DNA from: Betaproteobacteria bacterium
GTDB taxonomy: Bacteria > Pseudomonadota > Gammaproteobacteria > Burkholderiales > UBA9220
Assembly (NCBI GenBank): GCA_003519965.1
Contig: DOVS01000121.1
Coordinates: forward strand, 1-5,979
Direction of reading: 5' to 3'
DNA: 5,979 bases
Both the position numbers and the translations under genes were made by a program. Below the pieces are notes generated by a model, which ran no database searches, was not told the DNA's origin, and saw only the letters and a program-made list of their open reading frames with translations. This document shows positions 1 through 5,242 of this stretch, piece after piece (within the stretch, counting starts at the first letter, position 1; every line of letters starts with the position of its first letter).

Positions 1-1
1 A

Positions 2-550
2 GTAGCGGCTTGCCGCGCGTGCGCGCTGCATCGCACTCGCACTCAAGCCGTATTCGGCGTGGGAGACGCACAAGCGGACTGGCTGTTCGTCGGCGAAGCG
101 CCCGGCGCGGAGGAAGACGCCAGGGGCGAACCGTTCGTGGGGCAAGCGGGCAAGTTATTGGATAACATGCTGAAGAGTATCGGGCTGCGGCGCGGCGACG
201 ATGTATATATCGCCAACGTGCTGAAATGCCGTCCGCCGGGCAACCGCAATCCCCAGCCCCAGGAAGTGGCGCACTGCGAGCCTTACCTCAAGCGTCAAAT
301 CGAACTGATCCAGCCCCGGTTAATTGTCACGTTGGGAAAATTCGCTGCGCAGACGCTGTTGGGGCGTGAACAGAGTATCGCGAGTTTGCGCGGACGGCTC
401 CATGACTACCAGGGTGTGCCGCTGATTGTGACTTATCACCCTGCGTATTTGCTGCGCAGCCTGCAGGACAAAGCGAAGGCTTGGGAGGATTTATGCCTGG
501 CGCGGGAGACCATGGCGCGTTTGACCGAACCGCTGCTTGACGCTTGCTGA
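2..550 (+). CDS. Uracil-DNA glycosylase, family 4 (Fe-S type), 5' end outside the window
   Basis: This enzyme excises uracil from DNA, which arises by cytosine deamination or dUMP misincorporation, and so starts base excision repair in the cytoplasm. The reading frame is open to the left edge, so the gene is 5' truncated here. A GTG at 59 is in frame but is not the true start, because conserved family sequence lies upstream of it. Codons 11-13 and 20-22 give a C-x2-C pair (CRAC), followed by a VFGVGD segment. The other two presumed [4Fe-4S] ligands are the cysteines at codons 227-229 (NVLKC) and 275-277 (AHC), spaced C-x15-C. The glycosylase motif GEAPGAEED followed by GEPFVGQAG is the family 4 active-site signature. 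The C-terminal motif is HPAYLLR, at residues 127-133 counted from the codon at 59. The gene converges on lplT, and its own operon partners lie off the left edge. The family assignment is very secure; the missing N-terminal length cannot be seen. Confidence 0.95.
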   Translation, partial: VAACRACALHRTRTQAVFGVGDAQADWLFVGEAPGAEEDARGEPFVGQAGKLLDNMLKSIGLRRGDDVYIANVLKCRPPGNRNPQPQEVAHCEPYLKRQIELIQPRLIVTLGKFAAQTLLGREQSIASLRGRLHDYQGVPLIVTYHPAYLLRSLQDKAKAWEDLCLARETMARLTEPLLDAC

Positions 551-586
551 ACTGGATGCGCAGGGTAAGCCGCCCTCAGCCGCGGT

Positions 587-1813
587 TTAGTGTTCGCTTT
601 GGCGGATGAGCGTCTGGTGGCGGCGGTAGATAAAGGCCATGCTGGCGCTGATAAATAGGCCGAAAATCATCATGATGGTGGTGATGTGCAACCCTTCCTT
701 AATCATCAACGTGTAGATACCGATCATGACTAAGATGCCGATGTTTTCATTAAAATTTTGTACTGCGATGGAATGACCGGCGCCCATTAGCAGGTGGCCG
801 CGATGTTGTAATAGGGCGTTCATCGGCACAACGAAGAAGCCGCCCAGCGCGCCCAGGAAGAGCAAGGCCGCCGCGGCCAGACGCCAGTCGTGGACGAACG
901 TGATCGCAATCAGCGTTATCCCCATGGCGATACCGGCGGGCATTGCCTTGACCGAGTTTTCCAGTTTAATGTAGCGGCCCGCAATGACCGCGCCGATCGC
1001 GATGCCGACGGCGACCACGGCGGTGAGCTGGGTGGCGCGCTCTAGATTGAATTGCAGGGCGAACGCCGCCCATACGATCACGACCAGCCGCATGGTGGCG
1101 CCTACGCCCCAAAACAGCGTGGTGACCGCCAGCGAGATCATTCCCAGCGGGTCACGCCACAATAGCCTGAAGGCATGCCAAAAATCGTGCAGTAGAAACA
1201 GCGGATTTTTTTTGGGCGGTTTATGGTCGATGGGCAAGTGTGGGATATAAAGATTGCACAAGCCCGCCGCGAGGTGGAGGGGGGTGATGATGACGATGGC
1301 GAATTGCGGCGCGAGAAAATGCTTGGCGACCGGGGTGCCGTCGAACCACTGGGAAAAATTCACCGGGCTGACCAGGACGCCGCCGATAATCGCGCCGAGG
1401 ATAATGGCGAGCACCGTAGCGCCTTCCATCCAACTGTTGGCGGCGACAAGCTGGCGCGGCGGCAGGTATTCGGTGAGGATGCCGTACTTGGCGGGAGAAT
1501 AGGCGGCGGCGCCGATGCCGACAACGCCATAGGCGTACAGTGGCTGAAGGCCCATTAGCATGGCGATGCAGCCGACGAATTTAATCGCGTTGCTGATAAA
1601 CATTACCCGCCCTTTCGGTAGGGCGTCGGCGAACGGCCCGACAAAGGGGGCCAACAAAATGTAGGCAATGACAAAAAATTCCTGGAGCAGCGGCGTGTGC
1701 CAAGCGGGCGCCTGGTACTGCTGGAGTAGGGCGATGGCGGCAAACAGCAGGGAGTTATCGGCTAGCGCAGATAAAAACTGCGCAGCGAGGATAATGAAAA
1801 AGCCAAGATTCAT
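587..1813 (-). CDS. lplT: Lysophospholipid transporter LplT (major facilitator superfamily)
   Basis: LplT is an inner-membrane MFS protein that moves lysophospholipids such as lyso-PE and lyso-PG to the cytoplasmic face, where Aas re-acylates them. The 408 residues match the family length (the E. coli protein is about 400) and consist largely of hydrophobic helices. Recognisable LplT segments are QFLSALADNSLLFAAIALL in helix 1, GPFADALPKGRV in the helix 2-3 loop (the MFS motif A equivalent) and AAYSPAKYGILTEYLPP, followed by NSWMEG in the middle of the N-terminal half. The start is well defined because the ATG directly follows an in-frame TAG (minus-strand codon at 1814-1816), so no upstream extension is possible. 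I see no good Shine-Dalgarno before it. The gene is transcribed divergently from the LysR gene and converges on the uracil-DNA glycosylase gene. In enterobacteria lplT forms an operon with aas, but no aas is visible here. Other MFS exporters are possible but fit the motifs less well. Confidence 0.9.
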   Translation of the reverse strand: MNLGFFIILAAQFLSALADNSLLFAAIALLQQYQAPAWHTPLLQEFFVIAYILLAPFVGPFADALPKGRVMFISNAIKFVGCIAMLMGLQPLYAYGVVGIGAAAYSPAKYGILTEYLPPRQLVAANSWMEGATVLAIILGAIIGGVLVSPVNFSQWFDGTPVAKHFLAPQFAIVIITPLHLAAGLCNLYIPHLPIDHKPPKKNPLFLLHDFWHAFRLLWRDPLGMISLAVTTLFWGVGATMRLVVIVWAAFALQFNLERATQLTAVVAVGIAIGAVIAGRYIKLENSVKAMPAGIAMGITLIAITFVHDWRLAAAALLFLGALGGFFVVPMNALLQHRGHLLMGAGHSIAVQNFNENIGILVMIGIYTLMIKEGLHITTIMMIFGLFISASMAFIYRRHQTLIRQSEH

Positions 1814-1865
1814 CTATGGCGGCACCGGCGTATCGCGGTTGCTTCTCAACGTTGAAGGAGAGGGA

Positions 1866-1895
1866 TTTATAACACGAAAGGGAGAATAGCGTCAT
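1866..1895 (-). promoter_or_regulatory. Candidate sigma-70 promoter for lplT
   Basis: Read on the minus strand, ATGACG (1890-1895) serves as a -35 box sharing TGAC with the consensus. It is separated by 18 bp from TATAAA (1866-1871), a five-of-six -10 box. The -10 box lies about 52 bp upstream of the lplT ATG, a normal leader length. This is only a pattern match in a fairly AT-rich stretch and no activator site is evident. Confidence 0.35.
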
Positions 1896-1906
1896 GCGCT
1901 TTCCAC

Positions 1907-1920
1907 CCGCCGGCAGGCGG
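1907..1920. repeat. Short GC-rich hairpin in the lplT/LysR intergenic region
   Basis: CCGCC (1907-1911) and GGCGG (1916-1920) form a perfect 5-bp stem around a GGCA loop. It resembles the small GC palindromes that recur in many proteobacterial intergenic regions. It has no T-run on either side, so it is not a convincing intrinsic terminator. It occurs once in the window, and whether it is a repeat family member cannot be judged here. Confidence 0.3.
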
Positions 1921-1929
1921 CACTAAAGA

Positions 1930-1958
1930 AATTTATCTACACATCAAGTGTAATTTAT
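1930..1958. promoter_or_regulatory. Operator-like dyad with flanking direct repeats upstream of the LysR gene
   Basis: TACAC (1938-1942) and GTGTA (1948-1952) form a perfect inverted repeat with a 5-bp centre. The direct repeat AATTTAT occurs at 1930-1936 and 1952-1958, 22 bp apart or about two helical turns. The element sits 50-79 bp upstream of the preferred LysR start, where LysR-type regulators commonly bind for autoregulation. The dyad spans 15 bp (T-N13-A) rather than the textbook T-N11-A, so assignment as the regulator's own site is inference. A shared operator controlling divergent lplT is also conceivable. Confidence 0.35.
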
Positions 1959-2008
1959 GGTTGAATGGTGGGCTTTCATCCCCCGGCAAATTATTTTGCG
2001 TAGTAAAC

Positions 2009-2911
2009 ATGGCAGATCGCCGATTACAGGTTTTCTATACCGTCGCTAAGCAACTAAGCTTTACTAAAGCTTCCGAATTGCTATTTATGACCCAACCGGC
2101 GGTGACTTTCCAAGTCAAGCAGTTGGAAGAACACTTCAATACTCGCTTGTTCGAGCGAAATCACAGTAAAATTTCCCTAACATCGGCGGGAGAAATCGCG
2201 CTCAATTACGCCGAGCGCATTCTTGATCTGACGGCTGAAATGGAGACCCGGCTGGGCGAACTGACCGGCCAGGTCAGCGGCACGCTCATGCTGGGTGCGA
2301 GCACGACCATCGCCGAGTATTTGCTGCCGCGCATGCTGGGGGAGTTTAAGAATCTTTATCCTCAAGTGCATGCCCGGCTGATGGTGGCCAATTCGGAAAA
2401 CGTCGTCTCTAAGGTGGCCGATCATTCCTTGGATATCGGCCTGATCGAGGCCGCTTGTCAACATTCCCATCTTCAGGCGGAAGTCTGCTGCAACGACGAA
2501 TTGGTCATGATTTGTCCGCCGGGTCATGAATTCTCCCCGCTGCCGGCGGTGACTCCCGCGCAGCTTTCCCATCAGCCGTATGTGACCCGCGAGGTGGGAT
2601 CGGGTACGCGGGAGGTGGTGGACGAATATTTTCATGCCGCCGGCGTGACGCCCGAGGATTTGAACATCGTCATGGAGCTCGGCAGCCCAGAGGCCATCAA
2701 GGGGGTGGTGAGCGCCGGTTTAGGTATTTCGATCATGTCCCATGCGTCGGTCGCTAAGGAATTGAAGCTGAAGGAACTGGTGGCGCTTCCCCTCCAGCCG
2801 CGGCTTATCCGCCCTTTGTCTCTCGTTTATTCTCCCGGTAAGTTTCGCTCCCGCCTGATCCAGACCTTCCTCGATTTCGTCGGTACTTCTCTGCAAACTT
2901 CGGTGGATTAA
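2009..2911 (+). CDS. LysR-type transcriptional regulator, CysL/CbbR-like
   Basis: This is a DNA-binding regulator with an N-terminal winged helix-turn-helix and a C-terminal periplasmic-binding-protein-like effector domain. From the ATG at 2009 the protein has 300 residues, the usual LysR length. The helix-turn-helix covers about residues 6-60, with hallmarks SFTKASELLFMTQPAVTFQV, KQLE and LFER followed by LTSAG. A linker helix occupies about residues 61-90. The effector domain runs from about residue 91, with TREVGSGTRE (193-202) and GLGISIM (237-243) in positions typical of CysL/YeiE- and CbbR-type members. An in-frame TTG at 1961 would add 16 residues, but that extension does not look like LysR sequence, so I prefer 2009. 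Neither start has a clear Shine-Dalgarno. Residues 150-173 are unusually rich in Cys and His. The unknown gene at 2929 starts 17 bp downstream and is probably in the same operon. The effector and target genes cannot be read from the sequence. Confidence 0.9.
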   Translation: MADRRLQVFYTVAKQLSFTKASELLFMTQPAVTFQVKQLEEHFNTRLFERNHSKISLTSAGEIALNYAERILDLTAEMETRLGELTGQVSGTLMLGASTTIAEYLLPRMLGEFKNLYPQVHARLMVANSENVVSKVADHSLDIGLIEAACQHSHLQAEVCCNDELVMICPPGHEFSPLPAVTPAQLSHQPYVTREVGSGTREVVDEYFHAAGVTPEDLNIVMELGSPEAIKGVVSAGLGISIMSHASVAKELKLKELVALPLQPRLIRPLSLVYSPGKFRSRLIQTFLDFVGTSLQTSVD

Positions 2912-2928
2912 CGATACGCGGTCGGACG

Positions 2929-3300
2929 ATGAAGGCGGAGGAAAAAAAACTATTGCAGTTGTCCCGTACGCTGACTCCAGCGCAGCAAGACACACTGCTG
3001 GCCTTCGCGGAATTTCTCGCCAGCCGCGAGACAACGGCGGCGCCGGAGGTTTCGGCCGTTCCACTCGATATTCCCCGTCCGGAGAAAGAGTCGGTGGTTA
3101 AGGCGATTCGCCGTCTTGCGGCGACGTATCCCATGTTGGATAGCGCCAAGCTATTGCACGAAACTTCCGCCTATATGACGCAGCATGTCATTCAAGGTAA
3201 GCCGGCGGCGGAGGTGATCGATGCGCTAGAGGATTTTTTCGCCGGTCAATTCGCTGCGCACCAAGGCGCGGCGGGCGATCACAGCGCTTCCGAAGCGTAG
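2929..3300 (+). CDS. Conserved-looking protein of unknown function, downstream of the LysR gene
   Basis: I do not recognise this 123-residue protein as a named family. It appears soluble, with no signal peptide or membrane segment. Residues 8-33 predict an amphipathic helix with LTPAQQDTLLAFAEFLASR, loosely reminiscent of the N-terminal segment of DUF2281-like small proteins. A Pro/Ala-rich linker follows at about residues 36-52. A second helical region covers about 53-108 (VVKAIRRLAATYPML, then HVIQGKPAAEVIDALEDFF), with a polar tail. Its 17-bp distance from the LysR stop suggests cotranscription. The ATG at 2929 lacks a good ribosome binding site. A GGAGG lies inside the frame (2937-2941), 11 bp before an in-frame TTG (2953) that could be an alternative start giving 115 residues. 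Eight consecutive A bases (2942-2949) lie next to it. The last 22 bp overlap the 3' end of convergent phoH. Regular codon use and position make a real gene likely. Confidence 0.75.
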   Translation: MKAEEKKLLQLSRTLTPAQQDTLLAFAEFLASRETTAAPEVSAVPLDIPRPEKESVVKAIRRLAATYPMLDSAKLLHETSAYMTQHVIQGKPAAEVIDALEDFFAGQFAAHQGAAGDHSASEA

Positions 3301-4679
3301 TCCGCCAACCGCGAGCGTTCGCCGCGCTGAAGCGTTGCGTGGCCGTTGTGGGGCCAGCCTTTGAAGCGATCGACGACATAGGTAAGGCCGGAGCTGCCTT
3401 CGGTGAGGTAAGGCGTGTCGATTTGGGAGATGTTGCCCAGGCAAACCACCTTGGTGCCGGGACCGGCGCGGGTAATCAGGGTCTTCATCTGCTTCGGGGT
3501 GAGGTTCTGCGCCTCGTCGATAATCACGAATTTCTTTAGGAAAGTACGTCCACGCATGAAATTCAGGGATTTCACCTTGATGCGGGTGCGAAGGAGGTCT
3601 TGGGTGACGGCGCGGCCCCATTCGCCGGCGTCCTCGTCGCTTTTGTTGAGGACGTCCAGATTATCTTCCAGCGCGCCCATCCAGGGGTTCATTTTTTCCT
3701 CTTCGCTGCCGGGAAGGAAGCCGATGTCCTCGCCGACCGGTACGGTAACCCGGGTCATAATAATTTCGGAATAAATTTTATGCTCCAGCGTTTGCGTCAG
3801 CCCGGCGGCTAAGGTAAGCAGTGTTTTGCCGGTGCCTGCCTGGCCCACGAGGGAGATAAAGTCGATTTCCGGGTTCATCAGCAGGTTGAGGGCGAAGTTC
3901 TGCTCCCGATTGCGGGCGGTGACGCCCCACACATTATTTTTTTGATGGGCGTAATCCTTGATGAGCGCGAGCACCGCCGTTTTGTCCTTGACCTCGGTAA
4001 CGATGGCGTAGAAGGGCGCGCCGGTTTCGCTGTATGCGAGTTCGTTAACGCGGAAGTTTCGGCACAACGGGCCGGTGACGCGGTAGAAGGTGCGGCCGTT
4101 ATCCTGCCACGATTCCATGTGTTTGCCGTGGCTGTCCCAGAAGTCGGCGGGAAGTTCGTGTATTCCGGTGTACAACACGTCGGTGTCTTCCAGCACCTTG
4201 TCGCTGAAGTAGTCTTCCGCGGCAATACCGATGGCGCGCGCCTTAATGCGCATATTAATATCTTTGCTGACCAGGGTAACCTGGCGCGTGGGATATTCGC
4301 GCTTGAGATGGAGCGCAACGCCGAGAATCTGGTTGTCGCCCTTGTGCGCGGCAAGGGCGATGGGCATGTCGCTGGCGACTTCCAGGGTTTGTAAATAAAG
4401 GCTGCCGGTGGCGACGTTGCCGCTATGGTCGGCGAGGGGAAAGCCCTCGTGAATGTCGGTGCAGGTGCCGCTGACGATCTCATCGAGAAAACGGCTCGCT
4501 TGGCGGGCGTTGCGCGCGACTTCGGACATCCCTTTCTTGTTGTTGTCCAACTCCTCCAGTGTCGTCATCGGCAGGTAAATGTCGTGTTCCTCGAAACGGA
4601 ACAGACTGGTGGGGTCGTGCATCAGCACGTTGGTGTCGAGCACAAACAACTTCGGTTGAACGCGGGATTTACGCGCCAT
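3279..4679 (-). CDS. PIN-PhoH fusion protein (PhoH2/YlaK-type ATPase)
   Basis: Proteins of this architecture couple a PIN ribonuclease-like domain to a PhoH ATPase, and studied PhoH2 members show ATP-dependent RNA unwinding and cleavage. The 466 residues fit the family. The PIN domain occupies about residues 10-155, with FVLDTNVLM (D15), LEELDNNKKG (E42/E43, D45), the GDNQI acidic site (D115) and VSKDINMR (D140), so the acidic catalytic set appears intact. The PhoH domain covers about residues 255-466, with Walker A GQAGTGKT (279-286), Walker B VIIDEAQN (385-392), the GNISQID sensor-like motif (415-421) and the terminal LQRGERSRLADYA. A good Shine-Dalgarno (AAGGA, about 6 bp before the ATG) supports the start at 4679. 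It lies 26 bp after the peroxiredoxin stop, so the two are probably cotranscribed. The mycobacterial antitoxin-like partner PhoAT is not present upstream. It is not PhoL-type PhoH, which lacks the PIN domain. Confidence 0.93.
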   Translation of the reverse strand: MARKSRVQPKLFVLDTNVLMHDPTSLFRFEEHDIYLPMTTLEELDNNKKGMSEVARNARQASRFLDEIVSGTCTDIHEGFPLADHSGNVATGSLYLQTLEVASDMPIALAAHKGDNQILGVALHLKREYPTRQVTLVSKDINMRIKARAIGIAAEDYFSDKVLEDTDVLYTGIHELPADFWDSHGKHMESWQDNGRTFYRVTGPLCRNFRVNELAYSETGAPFYAIVTEVKDKTAVLALIKDYAHQKNNVWGVTARNREQNFALNLLMNPEIDFISLVGQAGTGKTLLTLAAGLTQTLEHKIYSEIIMTRVTVPVGEDIGFLPGSEEEKMNPWMGALEDNLDVLNKSDEDAGEWGRAVTQDLLRTRIKVKSLNFMRGRTFLKKFVIIDEAQNLTPKQMKTLITRAGPGTKVVCLGNISQIDTPYLTEGSSGLTYVVDRFKGWPHNGHATLQRGERSRLADYASEAL

Positions 4680-4705
4680 GGGGTGTCCTTCTCGATGAAG
4701 CGGGT

Positions 4706-5158
4706 TTATAGGGATTCGACGAATGCCAGTACTTCCCTGGCGTGTTCCGCCACCTTCACCTTACGCCATTCCCGGCATAGGACGCCTTTTCGGTCGATGA
4801 CGAAAGTACTGCGCTCGATGCCGCGTACGCGTTTGCCGTACAAGTTTTTCATTTTAATCACATCGAACAGGGCGCATGCCTTTTCCTCGGAGTCGCTGAG
4901 CAGATCGAAAGGCAGGTCGTGCTTGGCCTTGAAATGTTCATGGGATTTCAGACTGTCGCGCGAAACACCGTAGACGCCGCAGCCGAGACGGCTGAATTGC
5001 GCATGCAAGTCGCGGAACTGCTGCGCCTCGGTGGTGCATCCCGGTGTGGCGTCCTTGGGGTAGAAGTAAAGCACAAAGGGTTTTTGCGCGCGGGAAAGCT
5101 GGAAGGTTTTGCCGCCGGTGGACGGCAGCGTAACGTCGGGAACAGGTTGATTCGACAT
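4706..5158 (-). CDS. bcp: Thioredoxin-dependent peroxiredoxin, Bcp/PrxQ family
   Basis: This cytoplasmic thiol peroxidase reduces hydrogen peroxide and organic hydroperoxides. At 150 residues it has normal Bcp/PrxQ length. The active site is PKDATPGC: P34, T38 and the peroxidatic C41 of the PxxxTxxC motif. The conserved arginine is probably R116 (IERSTFVID). The PrxQ-typical segments DSLKSHEHF and LPFDLLSDS are present. The common resolving cysteine five residues after the peroxidatic one (as in E. coli Bcp) is replaced by Q46. The alternative helix position in the SHEHFKAK segment holds K77 or K79. The remaining cysteines are C60, C95 and C128, so the enzyme may act as a 1-Cys type or use an unusual resolver. 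No strong Shine-Dalgarno precedes the ATG at 5158. The gene lies 82 bp after the arnD-like gene and 26 bp before phoH, and it is probably the first gene of a bcp-phoH transcript or part of a longer one. Confidence 0.93.
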   Translation of the reverse strand: MSNQPVPDVTLPSTGGKTFQLSRAQKPFVLYFYPKDATPGCTTEAQQFRDLHAQFSRLGCGVYGVSRDSLKSHEHFKAKHDLPFDLLSDSEEKACALFDVIKMKNLYGKRVRGIERSTFVIDRKGVLCREWRKVKVAEHAREVLAFVESL

Positions 5159-5224
5159 CGGTAGGCCAGGTTATTTTCCAGTGATCGTTATGGCGTCATT
5201 GTTGACCAAAGTGCTGTCGAAGGC

Positions 5225-5242
5225 AACCCGGCGCGGCGGGTT
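5225..5242 (-). terminator. GC-rich hairpin overlapping the arnD-like stop codon
   Basis: AACCCG (5225-5230) and CGGGTT (5237-5242) are perfect inverted repeats around a 6-bp loop, located exactly at the end of the arnD-like gene. Read in the direction of that gene, the stem is followed by TTGCCTT-like sequence near the stem's end rather than a clean T-run, so it is at best a weak intrinsic terminator or attenuator. It could alternatively protect the 3' end of the message. It lies at the upstream edge of the 82-bp gap before bcp. Confidence 0.35.

Noticed and set aside
551..586. Possible bidirectional terminator between the glycosylase and lplT genes
   Set aside because: Only a 4-bp AGGG/CCCT stem (562-565 with 573-576) with a 7-base loop is visible and no T-run follows, so it is too weak to call.
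1852..1873. TTGAAG and TATAAC as a plus-strand promoter for the LysR gene
   Set aside because: The spacing between the two boxes is only 10 bp, far from the 16-18 bp needed for sigma-70 recognition.
1961..2008. TTG start giving the LysR protein 16 extra residues
   Set aside because: The added residues do not match the start of LysR proteins. The ATG at 2009 directly precedes the standard N-terminal helix and gives the usual length.
2177..2635. Minus-strand open frame of 152 codons inside the LysR gene
   Set aside because: It is antisense to an intact LysR gene, and its Arg/His-rich composition is typical of a complementary-strand shadow.
2942..3101. Programmed -1 frameshift at the A8 tract of the unknown gene
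   Set aside because: The -1 frame ends at a TAA (3099-3101) after about 50 codons with no recognisable product, and GGAGG abuts the tract rather than lying about 10 bp upstream.
3285..3297. CGCTT-CCG-AAGCG hairpin at the end of the unknown gene
   Set aside because: The 5-bp stem lies inside coding sequence of both convergent genes and lacks a T-run, so it is probably a chance palindrome.
3942..4394. Plus-strand open frame of 150 codons inside phoH
   Set aside because: It is fully antisense to the well-conserved PIN and linker region of phoH, with no recognisable motifs.
4425..4973. Plus-strand open frame of 182 codons spanning the phoH start and the end of bcp
   Set aside because: It runs antisense to two clear genes, resembles no protein family and is the kind of shadow frame expected in GC-rich DNA.
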